This document shows, piece after piece, positions 33,953 to 48,200 of a DNA stretch of 64,000 nt (positions are counted from its first letter, which is position 1; every line of letters begins with the position of its first letter). Location of the stretch: positions 19,970,974 through 20,034,973 of the forward strand of contig NC_061786.1 of assembly GCF_022458985.1 (NCBI RefSeq). Reading direction: 5' to 3'. This DNA is from Mugil cephalus (lineage: Eukaryota > Chordata > Actinopteri > Mugiliformes > Mugilidae). The notes under the pieces are model-generated. The model saw only the letters and a program-made list of their open reading frames with translations. It was not told where the DNA came from and ran no database searches. The position numbers were made by a program, and so were the translations under genes.

Positions 33953-34260
33953 CGCTTCCCCAAAGAGACGGGGCGGCGAGAGGGCAGGGGTCGGGACTCA
34001 GTTCTTTTTCCTATTATTTGTAACTTGTGTTTAAAAGTTTTTGAGTGATTTGTCAGCCTCCCTTGACGCTTTCTCTAAATTTACGGCGCAAGGCAGGGGA
34101 GGAGACTTTTTAGTTTATTTTCCTATTAAATTTTAACTTTTTAAAAAGTTTTGGTATCTTTGTTGCTGAACGTTCTTCACTTTTCTTTTTTTTTTTTTCT
34201 CTTTGAATCATTGTTATTTTACTGTTCGATTTTAATAAAGATTACCTTTACAATCAAAAG
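33953..34260 (+). other. erh: erh 3' UTR with poly(A) signal
   Basis: AATAAA at 34234-34239 lies about 280 nt past the stop, followed by a T/G-rich stretch. A compact UTR for a compact gene. Confidence 0.7.
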
Positions 34261-35640
34261 TCTAGTTGTCTGGCTTTGCTCATCTTTACCACTTTATTTC
34301 TTCCTTTAAATCAATCGTTTTCTCGCGTTTCAACTTCCATTTTCCGTATTCTCAACCGATGACTGACTGAGACAATTATTCTCTTACACTACAACAGTAT
34401 GTTGGAAAAAAAGAGCAGAATGAAATGTGTTTTTTAAAATGGATACATCTCAAAAATGAAACATTTTTCCTGTCTTGCCTCTTTTTTTGTCTCTTTTATT
34501 TAACTTTTGTTTTACATCAAATCATTTTTATTATCAGTTAATCGGCAGATGATTTCCCCGATTTATCAGTTAATGGTAAAATGTATGAAAAAGATGAACG
34601 TTTTGTATATTAATAGACCAAATAAAGTCACTTTAAACGCACCACATTTGATATTCTGCTTAAATCACTGATTGATTTTGTGATCTTAGACTCATCGATC
34701 CTCAGTGGAAAGTCACAGCAGCTCAGTTGTGTTTAATAAACACTCAAAACCATTAGTAACAAGAGAAATAGGTATAGTTGTAAGTAATAATAATAAAATA
34801 CACTAGTATAGATGTAAATTTACACTATATACATACGGGTTAGTTAAACATAGGATGGAATAATACAGTTGGAGGAGAACTAACACTTGCTGATTTAATA
34901 TTTTTTGTGTGTGCTTCTGGGGGTATTTTAATTTCGTATCTTGTATTTTAATCTTGTATTCACTCAAAAGTTCATCTGGATGTCAGTTTTATTGGCAATT
35001 ATCTCTTTTTCCCTCATTACAGTGAAAAGAAAATTAGGAAATAATGGTTTGCTGTTTAATTGACTTGGGAAATAGATGAATAACTAATTCCTTCTAGACA
35101 TTTTTACACATAAACTTAAATTATGTCCGTTTGCTTCCACACAACAGACTTCCACTCAAGTCATAGATTTTTTGTAATGTAATTCTTGAAAATGTTCCTC
35201 CTTTCTTCTCTCTCCTAAACAGCATATGAACTGGATTGCAATTTACTCTAATTCTCACTTTTTTTTTTTTTGGCACAGTAGCAAATAGCCCGAGTGTCCA
35301 AATATTGATTTTGCTTTCCCACGCTATTGTGCCTGGGAAAGTTTAAAAAAAATAAATAAAAAATCTGCTCTTAAGTGAATAAAAAAATCAATTAAATGCA
35401 ACGTGGAGTAAAGCGCGGGGACATTTGAAGCGTGCGCCCGGCTGACGGAGCGCAGGAGGCGGCCCGAGGTCTGGAGGCTGGATCCTCCGTCTCTTCTCCG
35501 TCTCCTTCGTGTAATTTCCCCACCTTTGTGTTGTGATCGGCTCTCTCCCCGTCTTGTTTCTCACACCCACACCACCCCCCCTCCACCCCGATACCCACCC
35601 CCTCCTTCATCCCACCCTACCCTACCCTACCCCATCCAAC
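34261..35640. other. Intergenic region between erh and bicra
   Basis: AT-rich with T and A runs; no convincing ORF or repeat identity. The last 200 bp turn C/T-rich with a short (CCTAC)n at about 35615-35632. Confidence 0.55.
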
Positions 35641-35689
35641 CACCCCACCTCCCCTCCGCTCCCTCCACACCCCCCCTCTCCTCCTTTTA

Positions 35690-35765
35690 GCATCTGAAAA
35701 GACCACTGAGTGAGAATCGATGGCGCAGAGGCCCGCTTGACAGGACAATAAACCACAAAGAAGGG
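35690..35765 (+). other. bicra: Probable first non-coding exon of bicra
   Basis: It ends in a good donor AAGGG|GTGAGT at 35766, in a GC-richer block upstream of the coding exons. The 5' limit is approximate, and assignment to bicra rests on position and strand. Confidence 0.4.
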
Positions 35766-36043
35766 GTGAGTTTTTTTTTTCCTCCTCCTCTGCTGCTTGT
35801 TTCCTCTTTCTTATTCTTTGCGGAATTACTCTAATGGCACAACGGCGAGGAGGATGTCTCGGGGCTGGATGCGTGGAAATGATATTTGACACAAGGCATC
35901 TTTTGTTACCGCGATATGATTTACAGGAGGCGTCAGCTGCCGTGGTCCCACTCCACAAATAACAAGAATTTTAAAGAAGAGGGGGGGAAATAAATAGAAA
36001 ATGAGAGGAATCGGGAGCAAATTAAGCAGCGGTTCGGCATCAT

Positions 36044-36479
36044 GCAACGTTTTTTTTTTTTTTTTTTTTTTTTTTCCTTATGAGGGGGGACTGGGAGTGT
36101 GAGGGGGGGGGGGGGACATTAATTTCTCATGAACACACATTCACCTTACGTAACCTATAAACGCGTCCCGGTGCTGTTATTGCGAGAGAATAGCTTGCAC
36201 TTGTCTCTGCAGGTTTGGACGCCTTGGATTTCATTGGGCGATGCGGAACCTGGAGGGATGTTAATGCGGCTATCTTGTAAACAAAAATATGTCAGCGGGC
36301 TCGGAGTCTTGTTTTGGTTCTGTTGTATTATTATTAGTGCTACTATTAAAAGGACCTCCCCTGGAAGAGCTGAGCGCAAACCTGTGCGTAATGTTATAAT
36401 CGCGCCGAGCTGTTCCACATTCCTTCCCCTTTTTCTTTTCTTTTTTTTTTTTTAACCCCCCCCCCCCCCCCCCCCCCCC
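36044..36479. repeat. Homopolymer tracts in bicra 5' intron
   Basis: A T run at about 36051-36075, a G run near 36106-36115 and a C run of about 25 at 36455-36479 flank unremarkable sequence. Lengths in such tracts are unreliable. Confidence 0.8.
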
Positions 36480-36956
36480 TCCTCAGCCATGAGCCATGAG
36501 GAGAGGACAAGTCTCAATCCAAAGGCGCAGGGGGAGCCGTCTATTTACAGCTGAGGCGTTTTAGATCTGCCTCTCATGTCCTCTCATGCCACAACAATAG
36601 CTTCCATTTTCCTCATCAGCCTCGGGCATAATCGACCCCCCCACAAACACACACACACACACACAACACACACGCACACGCACACAAAATAAATAATAGA
36701 TAGATAGATAAATAAAAGCTATTATTGGGTCTTAGTCTCCACATGTCTGCACGCAAACAGCTGAGGCGAAACTGATGAATCATATTATCGATCTCACCGC
36801 TGAGATGAGAATGTGTTTTTGGCTGCCGGTAACCTCAAGTGACCTGACAGGCGTGTGTTTGTGTGTTTGTGATGTACCCCCTCACCCTCCATCCCCACCC
36901 ACACCCACACTCTCACTCCTCCCTACCCACCCACCCACCTCCTTTTCTCTTGGCAG

Positions 36957-37158
36957 CCTCTCCGCCGGCTTCCTGCACCGTGAGACGCAGCGATGCTCCT
37001 TCCGAGGGAGGCGTCTTCTCCGCCGTCCCGCCGTCTCCTCGGCCTCCTGGCACCGCCGTCCGCCCGCCTCCAGACACCGAAGCCCGGCCACGGCTTCCCA
37101 TGAGGCGACCACCAGAACTCAACGTCGACCGCTCTGTATGGGGCCTCTCACATATGAA
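36957..37158 (+). other. bicra: Possible non-coding exon of bicra
   Basis: Acceptor ttctcttggcag at 36945-36956 after a long pyrimidine tract, and possible donor gtaggt at 37159. The content is GC-rich against an AT-rich background. It may be an alternative 5' UTR exon; splicing is not provable from one sequence. Confidence 0.35.
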
Positions 37159-37340
37159 GTAGGTGCCTGTCATGGCCTGTCTCTGTGTGAACACACTGGA
37201 GTTGGTTAGTTAATCAGGTTGAGTGTGAAATGAAAGATCCAAGCTATACTTCCTGCCTCCTATAGACATGGAGACTTTCATCTTCACGCCTTTAAAGTCT
37301 GTGTCATAAAGTCTTTACATTATGACCCTTATTTTTAACC

Positions 37341-37830
37341 TCCTGAGACCCTGCGTCTTCATAAGTTTTAGTTTGTGGTTACTTCTTATTCTGCTTCATT
37401 TAGACCTCTTGTCCTCATAAGTGCATGCTTTTGTACAGAACCTCATCGTTTATTTACGCTCCTTAACTTTTCTTGTTTGATATAATGCACAAATTTAACA
37501 AATTCTATCAATAACGGGCTTCAGCATCGCTACTTAGCACGTACTCATGTGAGGACATCGGGGCTTCACTGTTTGCAATCCTGATTTTGCTCATAAATGT
37601 TCAGGTATTGAAATAGTTTTATATTTTTATTGCACATTGGTGATTTTATTGCATTACACAATCAAATAATGCCCGTGTCCACATACAGGACTTTTTTTCC
37701 TCCCAAAAAAACTCCTTCCCGTTCAAAGATGATGCGTTCAGAGATGAGTTTTCATGCTACTAAACCTAAATATCTTGGAGAAATTAAAGATGCGTCCCAT
37801 TTATTGCAGCTTCCTGCTTCTAAAATCTTC
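37341..37830 (+). repeat. 'Gaggac' repeat family, copy C
   Basis: Starts ctcctgagaccctgcgtctt and includes tattctgcttcatttagacc, actcatgtgaggacatcggg, cgtgtccacatacaggac and tcttggagaaattaaagatg: the same order as copies A and D. It lies in the bicra 5' intron. The rest of that intron up to 39274 shows only AT-rich sequence and a (TTC)n tract at 39237-39268. Confidence 0.7.
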
Positions 37831-39274
37831 AAGTTGCTGTTTTCTCTCATTTATATCACTGTAAATTGGTGTAAATGTTTGATTTGTGGCACTTTTACAT
37901 GTTTAAATTGTAGTTTTATTGCAGCATGTACCACGAAAGCTGCGCTATATACACGTTAAGAACAATGATGCTAAAGCACAGCTGAATTCTAACGTCAGAT
38001 ATCGATAATGTGAATGCATTAAGTCAACTAGTTCTGCAAATTAAAAGAATGAATGTGTGTGGATATTAGGGTCAGAACTTTAGGTGTCTGTAATGTCAAG
38101 CAACTCCGTCACAAAGCTGCTATTTGGTCTAAAAAATAAAGACAAGAAATGGCATGGGTTTGTCTCCTTTTGGACTGAACAGACCCTGCAGACTCTTAGC
38201 TGGGAATGTTTAAACCACATACTTTCTACTATTGTGCTGATTTTTTTGTCATATTATCTAACCTTTAAAAACGAGGAGCTTTGTACGGCGAGAGGAGAAT
38301 CCTATATACGGAAAGCACTGGTTAAAGATGAGTCTCGGCTGAAACTTCTGCAGCGGTTTTGTGAATAAGCCGGAGCCCCCAGACAAACAGTCTGATCTTT
38401 CTGTCAGTGATGCCGAGTTTCTGACTCACGCTGGGACAAAGATTTTCGAGGCATTTCTCAGCAGCTCGGTCTTAAAACAAACACCAGCATCCTCCCGCAG
38501 GTAAAAACAGACAAGGATCGATAATAAAACTCCTTCCAGTTTTTCATTCCTTCAGCAAAAAACTGCAGCAAAAATGTTTTGTTTATGACGCGTTATAGAT
38601 TTATTTTTAATCACAGACTGAAACCCAAGGTCCAACACTATGACTGTGATCATCTGCACAGGAACACACTTAACTCCTATTAGTAAAAGTTTCCTTTACT
38701 ACCCAGAATTTGCCTGGAAACATAAACTCATTAAATCGTTTAAAGTTTGGGCTGATTTCGATGCTGATTTTTTGGTTGAAATGCGACACAAAATGAATCC
38801 AAATGGCGTCTTACCGGACTCATATCAGCCAGAGTAGCCCAAAATGTCTCTTGCTCAGATGTAGAGTTGTCTCATTCATTAAAAAAAGTCTTAAAAAGGA
38901 AAAAAAAAAGGGACATGGGAATTAAAAATCATCTGCAAATTATGGCAACAAAACAGCTGAAAGAGGCTACAAGCATGAAGGCTGCAGCTGACATTTGTAA
39001 AAAAGAACAAAAAGAAAAAAAAAGGGGGGTTTTGGTTTGGATATGGTATTTTTTATGCTCTTGTCAGAAGGAACGAGTGCGCTGCATCTAAATCGTCTCA
39101 TTAACAAAGATAAAATCTGTTTCAGTGACTCATCTGCTCAGTGAGTAGCTGCAGAAATTCTGACGCTAATTCTTGGATAGCTAAATGCTAAAGCTTGTGC
39201 ATATCTGACAATAAAAAGTGAGAAGATTAACACAGTTTTCTTCTTCTTCTTCTTCTTCTTCTTCTTCAGTTGAC

Positions 39275-42200
39275 ATGGAGGATGAAGATGGGACTTGTCT
39301 ACTTGATGTTTTGTGGTGAGTTTCTGCTTCTTATTCGCCTCAGTGTTCAACGTCCCGTTCGGTTTGGGTTTAACTCGTTTTGGTTCTCCGCCTTCGCAGT
39401 GACCCCCAAGCCCTGAACGACTTCCTTCATGGGACCAATGAGGTGAGTGTCTTCAGATGGAACATGCAAGAGCTGTAACGTAGCGCTGGGTTCTGTTCCT
39501 TTCCGACCTAAAATCATCTGATTTCATCCCACCAGCTGCAGCCTGAAGACTTGCTCATTAACTCCTCCTCTGGGGAGCCCTCCCTCTTCACAGACGCCCC
39601 GGTGAGTGTCTGGATCCACAGCCAGCAGCGTCACAACAACCAACATTTTCTCCCCGGAGAACCCTGTTTTTCTCTCCTCCTGTGCCTGAATGGGCTTTTC
39701 CTGTTAACTCCCGCTAATCACACGATTCTCCCCCACTTTCACCCGGACTCCTCTCTCCCCTCTCTCTCTCTCTCTGTCGCCTGAACCTCTCTTTCTGTCT
39801 CCCGCTGTTCCTCCTCCAGAGTCCCGTCTCCCTGCTGGGAGATGGCGGCGACTCCCCAGACACGCCTCCACCTGGGTGTGTGGATCTGTCGTTCCTGGAG
39901 GAGGCCCTCCTGTCATCTCCGGAGGGCGGGGGAGACCCGCAGGAGGCGCAGCGCGGGCCGCCTGCGGAGGCCGACCGCGAGGCGAAGAAGGGAGAGGTGG
40001 AGGAAGTGGCGGAGGCGGAGGTGGCCTGCGACATCCTCCAGCAGAGCCTGCAGGAGGCGGAGATCACGGAGCAGACCATGGCCCTGGAAGCAGGTCTGGC
40101 GCAAGCAGGAGACAGCCTGTCTCTGTACTCCCCCGCTCCTCTCCTCCCTCCCCCGGCCGTCCCCTTCATACACAAGTCTGTGACCTTACCCCTCACCCCC
40201 GCCCTGCCCAGAGACACCCAGGCGGCCGTGGAGCCCCCCCAGCCCTCCCTGCTGGCCGTGGGGCCGGGGTGTCCTTCTCTGAAACCCGCGGCTCCTCCAC
40301 AGCTGATGGGACTCCTGCCTGGAAACGTGTTCCCTGCTCCTTCTCCAGAGACCTCCTTCTCTCTGAGTCCTGCCCAGGCCTCCAGTATGATCATCCACAA
40401 GGCTGTTCCCAGCGTCACCAGTCGGCCCCTCATCACCCCCACGCTGAGGGCGGCGGCGGCGGCGGCTGCGGCGGCCGCTCCGGGCATCGTCCTGCAGCGC
40501 GCCCCTCTCCCCATCCAACCCAAGCTGCCCATCAGCATCCAGCCCAGACTGGTTCAGATTAGCCCCAAGCCTTCCGGGCAGAAACCCACTCCCGGTCTCA
40601 CGTTCGTCCCTGGGTCCGCCTCGCCAAATATTTTGCTGTCCCACGCCCCGGGCCAGAAGACGGTGGCTCCGCCGCAGCAGCCCAGCCAGCAGATCCACAA
40701 ACAAGTCAGCCTGCAGCTGGTCAACCAGGGCGGCTCCTTCGTGCTCCAGCCTCAGGGACTCTTCCAAGGCCAAAACCAGTTCCTTCTTCCAGGCCAGTGC
40801 CCTGTTACGATTTCACAGCCCGCCAGTGCGGCTCGGCCGCTGCTGACGTCCAGCCACCAGGGCCCGTCGGTCCACGGCGTGACGTCCTCCACCGGGCAGC
40901 TCGTGGACGGCTCTCAGATCCTAACCGTGCCCCAAAGACAGCTGAACTTCAGCCCCGTCTTCACCACCCCCACAGGGCAGCTAGCGCTCCGCCAGGCCAC
41001 TGTGCTTTCAGGACCTTTGCAGCTGCAGTCAGCGCCTGCTACTGTCTTCCAGATGCCGGCACAGCTGGCTGGAACCTACACCCCAGGAGGGCAGGGGCAG
41101 CGTGCCACCCTGGTCCACAGTCCCGCTCTAGGAAACCACATTACCCTGATCAACAGTTCAGGGGTGCTTCCCCCGGATCTCACTTCCATCTCGATCGTGA
41201 ACGGCCCCTCGGTGGTTCAGGGGCTGCCTTTCGCCGCCCAGGCCCCGGCCCCGGCCCCGGCTCCTCAGGCGGGGGTGACTGAGGGGCAGCTGAGCCTCCA
41301 GCAGGCCTCTGTGGTGCTGCTGCCCGAGAGAGCTGTTCAAGAAGAGAGGAGCAGCCCGGAGGAGACGTTCCACCAGCTGCCACAGGTGAGCTCCCTCTGC
41401 AGAGACAGGAGGTCCGAGTTTAAATATTAGGCCGTGAGCTGGTACATGGGAAGTAGTCAGGAAGTTAAACTGTTTCACATTCATGTACAAATCCTTAAAC
41501 TCCTCCCTGGTTTGCTCCTTGGATGTTTAACCTTTAATAATAATGTGTTAGAAAGACGAACCCGTCAAAACTGTTTTATTCCAAACAAAAACTGTCTAAA
41601 AAACAATGTTCATCATTATCAGCGTTGTTCTTCACCTCATATTTAACTTGTTTTTCATTCATATCCATGTCAACACCGGATTAAATGTTTTTTTTTTTGA
41701 CCCAATAGACCTTTTAATATCATTATTATATATAAAAAAGTGGAAATTGAACTGAATTTGATCCACAGAGCAACATGAAACATTTTCTTTCATCCAGGGG
41801 TTCATGCATATCTGACCCATAACAACACAGGCGTCACTTTCTTTGTAAGAGATTTTAAGAATTTACTGAAATGGTGAAAAATTCTTTAGTTGTGTTAAAA
41901 TGTCTGTTCTTGAGGACGTCATGAAGCCTCATCCCCACAGAAAAAATAATTACTTTTTACACATTTTTTACTTGGAAATGGGTCAAGTTTGACGCTAACA
42001 CAATACAAGGTTATAAGGCTTAAAGTCATCTAAATCTCTGCATGCGTCATGATATGTGCCAACCGTTTTCAGATCTGAAGTAGAAATGCTCTTAAACTCC
42101 ACTAGGGATGAGTATCGCTAAAGTACCCAAACCAGAATGGAAAACATCGAAACTTTTTTATTTTTGAGGCATTTTGTGACGTGCAGGTTGATCAGAATAT

Positions 42201-45200
42201 TAATTTAAATACTAAAAGACGGCACATTTCTCTGCTTTTATGCTTTTCAATCAAATTCCTTGTTGCAGGTTGACCCGTCTGTATATTCCGAGGTGATATT
42301 TTAACCGTTTCTTAGGCATTTTGAAGGTTCACCTCCGTCTATGCAGGTGGAAAAGCATGTCAGCACCGCAAAAAAAAGAGCTAAGGGGACGCTAATTAAA
42401 AATTCAGTGGCACCGAAGTGAAGCACCCAAACGGTCTGGTTACGGCCGCTTGCGTCATCCCCGTCTGCCCGCGCCCGTCTCTAACAACAGCGCACCTCTC
42501 TGCTCTGCCCCCGCCCGCAGCCCTACGGACACGTTCTCCAGCACGTCTCCGTGCAGCCGCCGCCCCCCGCGGCCCTGCAGGCTTCGCCGCCCCCCATCGT
42601 CACCGTCCTGCAGCCGCCCCCCAAGCCGCCGCTGGCCCCCGATCCAGCTGCGGAGCTGCCCAAGCTCCTGATGCCCCCGGCCGACGTGACGCAAGCCGCG
42701 GACGAGGCGAACCACTCGCTGAGTCAGAACCAAGCCTTTATGCAACATCTGCAACAGGTCAGAAGAGACGAATAGTTAACACGCAACAGAGCTAAATATG
42801 TCATTCTCTTTTTACTTTAAGTCAGGTGAAAATAAGTGAAGGTTCTTTTAAATTGTGTCTCATTATTATACCAGAAAAATGTATATATTCACAGTTTTAA
42901 TCAATCATTAGCTCATGTCCTGGAGGCTTTAGTTCAGAATCAGTGAAGAAGATTAAAGTGTTTTTTGTCTCGTTTCTACTGCAGCAAGCACTTAGTTCTC
43001 CCCTCACCTCCGACCTGCTGGCTGCTTCTCTGCCGGTGGTTCCCCTGGAGTCGCTCTCCTCCCCGGTCCCTGGCGACGGAGAGAACCAGCCTCTGGTCTC
43101 CGGTCCGGACGCCCACACCCTGATGTCAGACCAGTGTCTGGAGGTCTCTCCTCTTCACTCGGACCCCGAGGACGCCGCGGCGATCTGCTCCCCCCCCCTG
43201 AGCCAGGCCCTCTCTTCTCCTCCTCCTCCTCCTCTTCCGGCCGCCTCCCAGACGGCTCCGCCCGGGGCCGAGAGCTCGAGGACGGCGGCCCCTCCGCCCC
43301 TCGTCGAGCCTCAAGTCCAGTACCAGGTCCAGGTCCCGCATCAGCTCCAGTTTGCCCAGAACCCCGTGCAGATCCAGTTGTCCGCCCCCCAGTCTCCGCC
43401 ACAGGTCCAGGCCTCCCAGGTTCAGGTCCAGCTTCCCGCCTCCCAGCCTCAGTCCTCCACCCGTGCTTCAGTCCACAGCAGCCCCCCGCCTCCGCCTCCG
43501 CCTCCGCCTCCGCCTGTCAGTGTCTCCGTGCCTCAGCAGCAGCCTCCTCCTCCACCTCCTCCTCCCACGGCTGCGCCCGCTGTCCTCTCCAAAGGAGGAG
43601 ACGACGCCGCTGTCCAACAGCACACACAACAGAACAGTGAGTTTAAACACACTAAAATTAATAATAACAATAAATTATCCTGCTGCGCTCTCCTCTCACC
43701 TCCGTCGTCTCCTTGGTCAGAGCCGACAGCTGCCTTGGCCGTAGAGAGCAAAGCGTTTGCTCTCGATGTCCATCCGCCCTCTCCTGCACCCCAGGCAGCC
43801 CAAGTTCACGGGCCCCCAGCTCCTATGGAGTGTCCCCCCATCCAGACCAGCCAGCAGAGCAGCACTTCAAGTCCAGTTCATTTAAGAGTAAGAACATTCA
43901 CGATTGACTGATGCATTCTTATAAATTCTTTTATGTCTAACTGGGAAGTTAGGTAGTTAGCACTGACGTCTCACAGCGAGAAGGGTTCTGGGTTCTAATC
44001 CATTTGCATGTTTGCATGTTCTCCCTGTGTGTGTGGGTTCTCTCCAGGTGCCTTTGCTCGTTAGGTTCTAAATTGGCCGTAGGTGTGAGTGTGAAAGGTT
44101 GTTTCCTCCTGAAATTTGCATCCAGGACACTTGTTTCTCAGACATATTACATGTGACATGTGACAGACATCAAAGTGGCCCCCGGTCTCACAGCGCCCAA
44201 CAAATGATTCAACAAATGAACAGACTGAGGGATAAAAGAGTTCCTCAGTCCGTTTAATCTAGTTTTAATGAATGAATGAATGAATGAACTGTATCTGATC
44301 ATAAAAGAAATGTATTTTTTATCATTTCTGTCATCAGTCGACATCATTTCCTCTCTGGACTGAGCTGAAACGGCTCCAGTCCGAGAGAGAGAAAAAAAAA
44401 AAAAAAAAGAATATAATGATGATTTGTTAAAGGTCAGCAAACGTCTACTCACCCAGAATGTTGTGTGTCTGCCAGCTGGCAGGTCCTCCGAAGCCGCAGA
44501 GGGAGGAGAGGCTCACACCAGCAATGCGCAGGCACAGGTAAGAGAGCGACGGTCTGCAGAAACTCGCCCACCGCTTAGAAACCTTCGCTCATCAGACGCA
44601 CAGTCACGTTTTATTTTACTGGGGAATAACAGAAAAACGGATGATATGTTGGTTAATAAAATACGAAACTATTGCATCATGTTAAATGTGCAAATGTCAC
44701 ATGACATCAGTGGTGGAAAAAAACAAGATTTCCTATCAAACAGAAGATCAAAACATAATTTTAAGCCATTATTTTACAGTTAGATGACAGAGTAAAAGAG
44801 ATCCAGTAGCACATCCCATGTCCTCCCTTCCTCCCTTTCAGGTTCCAGCAGCAGCTCTGTCTGGATCACGGAGCGGTGCAGAACCCGTTCACCGGCCCGG
44901 CCTTCTCCACGCTGAAGGACGCCGTCAGACGCCTGCTGCCTTATCACACCTGCGCAGGTCACCTGCCCACTCAGGATGACTTCAGTTTAGGTGGGCGAGC
45001 CTCGACCCTTTGTCTGTAAAAATCCCAGAGCCGCAGGCTAAACATTCACAGACCTAGAAAAACAACATTTGTCTATGAAAACATGGCTGCAGAAACGACG
45101 GAAGTTACTCAAACGAGGTCGAAAAAAAAATACGCGGCTTGTCGACCAGTGTGTAACACATCACATCGATCAGCCACAACATTATGACCACCTTCCTAAT

Positions 45201-48200
45201 GGGCCATGGGCCTTCTCAAGTCGTCCTGTGGTGTCTGGCAACAACAGCCTCTATGGTGGATCATACTCGGATCAGTTTGGGATCTAGTGAATTTGGAAAC
45301 CAGCTCAACAACAGTTGTTCTTAAACAGTTTTTTGTGTGTGCGTGTCAGGCTGCATCAATCAAGGAGTGTCACTTTTATGGGGTGGGGGGGTGTCTGGTC
45401 TGGTCTATGTGGGTGCTACATGTCTAAGTAACATGCACAACCTCCAAAAGTTTCTGAATTGCCACAAGATGCTCAGTGGTTTTTACTTTTCCTGTCATAA
45501 AACTAGCCGGTCATAATGTTTTGGCTGATCGATATGGTATACCTCCTTATTGTACTCGTGTTGCAGTTCTATCATGATCACGGTTCTTAACGTTCAGACT
45601 GTTGGGGGCTAAAAAAACGAATGACCACGGCTGGGGGCATCCTTGTCGTTGCCGTGGCGACCGCCTCCTTTCGGCCTCGCATCCTTTCAGTATCAGTTTC
45701 TGGCTTTTTCTGCTGCATGTGTTGACTGATCTGGCTAAAACCAGCTGACACCGGTTGAGACGTTCCTCTCCACAGTGGACCAGGAGTTTGACACCGTGAC
45801 CGGGTTCCTGCTGAAGCGCACCAAGGACATGGTCAACAAATACCGGCAGCTACTGGTTAGAGAAGCGCAGGTGAGACACGACTCAGCGACATAATATTAA
45901 AACCCGTAAAGAATGCGGTGTGGAGGTGTGTGTGTTTGTTTGACGGGATGTGAACCGGTCTCCACAGCAGGAGAGTCCGTCGGCGGAGATGGTGATGCTG
46001 GAGCGTCTCTTCCTCCAGGCCGAGCGCTACACGTTAGCGGAGGACAGGCGGCGAGCTCGCAGAGACCCGGGTCAGTGTCCCAGCAGGAGAAACACAACCT
46101 GTCATTAGTATCTGTCAGCTCACAGACGATTCTTAACAGACTGGTTCAGCAGCGCCTCAGTAGCAGCTCCCAGGTGTGAACGTGTTATTAAGCCGGGTCG
46201 TGCTGAGAGAGACTCAGGCATTATGATTAAAAAAAAAAATTACATGTGAGAGGTTAAGAGCAAATTAAAGAAGCGGGGTTCTTATGTTAATTAAAAGATT
46301 GGGGAGAAAGAGGCTGTTAAATGTCAGGCCCCGGCTGATGTTGGACTCTAGGACCATTTTTAATTTTTTTTTTTTTCTTCTGAGGTTTCAGAATAGATCA
46401 GATGCTCTTATTATTAAAATTAAATGCTTGCGTTGATTAATTCACTTTACAACAGCTCACATTAATAAGGTCTGATTCTCTCTTGTAGTGTTAGGTGGAA
46501 ATATAATACATTAAAAAAAACATTTGTTTTTTACATATAGAAAATATTTAATTAATTACAATAAATGATAAAAATATATTTGTCATGTTAAAAATATATC
46601 TCTGTCTGGTAACTATTTAATATCAGGAAAATAAATAAAAGAAAACAACATTAATTCATCAACACTACAAAATAAAAAAACATTAACTATGATAAATTTT
46701 AAAAAATATTTCTCTGCCTGCTTATTATTTTGTCCTACATTATTATTTTATTAATCATTGCTAAAAGGATAAAAAATAGTTGCAATTTATGACATGAAGT
46801 TAATTAATTATCAGGAAAATATATAAATAATAAATAAGGAATAAAAGAAGGCAACACTAATTCATCAACACCGGATTGGTACTGTAAAAAAAATTAAATA
46901 AATAAATAATAATAATAATAATAATGGAATAAATAAAGTACATTTTTATATTGTCATCGTGGATGAAATAATAATCAGATGAAATAATAATTAAATAATA
47001 ATGCCTTCTTTTTCCAGACTCCGCTGTAGACAAACATCTGTGTGTATTTTTGTTTCTAAAAGAAATAAAATTACAGATTTTTTTTCTGTTCATTTGTTCC
47101 AGATCATAAAATTAGTTCAACTACTGAACAAAACTTTAATATGAGAAGTGATGCTGATTCTGTTAACTTTGGCTGCTGCCTATCACTATTCAGTGCTTGC
47201 AGGTCTCACGTGAGTTGCATTGTGGGTAATTGTAGGAGACAAATATGGACGAGAAAAACATGGACAGATTTCGTGACTTATTATTTATTTTGAAGGGTCA
47301 GTTTTGAGGAACGTTTCTAGGAGAGATGAGCACAGCTGGAACAGCCCTGCTGTTGCCGTGGCGACTCGACAAGTTCAGCCACCCTCCTCCTCCTCCTCCT
47401 CCTCCTCCTCATCCTCCTCGGCACAATTTCAGGATTTTAGATTTCTCTCAGGTTGTTGGTGACGTGTGTTAACAAATCGGTTTAGATGTTAATTTATTTG
47501 AGGAGTTTGTTAAACCAGCTACGTTAGTGACGTGGTTGTCATGGTGATGAGCGTGTACATGGATGGAGAGGTGTGGTTGTTTTGGCTCTGGAGGTCAAAT
47601 ATTAACATTTGCATGGACACTAGTTTTATTTATTTAGTCATTTAACCCATATTTATCCAGGTTAGTCACACTGAGATCAACGATCTCTTTTACAAGGGAG
47701 AAAAGACAGACTCCTGTCTACTTCTCTTTGATTAACACAAAAATATACAGAGACGTTTGTCTGCAGCTGGAATTTAATCTGAAGAATCTGGAAAAAAGAA
47801 GGCATTATTATTTAATTATTATTTAATCCACAATGACTATATAAAAATGTAAATTTTAGTATTTTTTTACAGTACAAATCTGAGGTTGATGAATTATTGT
47901 TGCCTTCTTTTATTCCTTTTTTTCTGATAATTAAATTAACCTCATGTCATATATCAGAACTATTTTCATCCTTTAATTAATGATTAATAAATTAATAATG
48001 TTGTATAAAATAATAATTAGACAGAGATATATTTTTATCATGACAAATGTATATTTTTTTATAATTTATTGTAATTAATCATATCTGGATATTGCAATAT
48101 TTTCCACATATATAAAAAAATCTATTTCAGTTTGTTTTTAATTAACCTAAAACTACAAAGTAGAAACAGGCTTTATTACTGTGAGCTGTGAAGTGAAGTG

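Noticed and set aside
35617-35958. 113-codon minus-strand ORF opposite the bicra 5' exon
   Set aside because: Derived from C/T-rich low complexity on the other strand.
38084-38368. 94-codon plus-strand ORF in the bicra 5' intron
   Set aside because: I considered a transposon-derived or lineage gene; no motif recognised and AT-rich codon use unlike the neighbours. Could be revisited with a protein search.
39714-40538. 274-codon minus-strand ORF opposite the large bicra exon
   Set aside because: Antisense shadow of GC-rich coding sequence; Gly/Ser/Arg-rich, with no homology I recognise and no splice context.
43004-43640. Several Pro/Arg/Ser-rich ORFs in other frames of bicra exon 6
   Set aside because: They arise from the proline-repeat codons; the bicra frame alone fits the splice phases.
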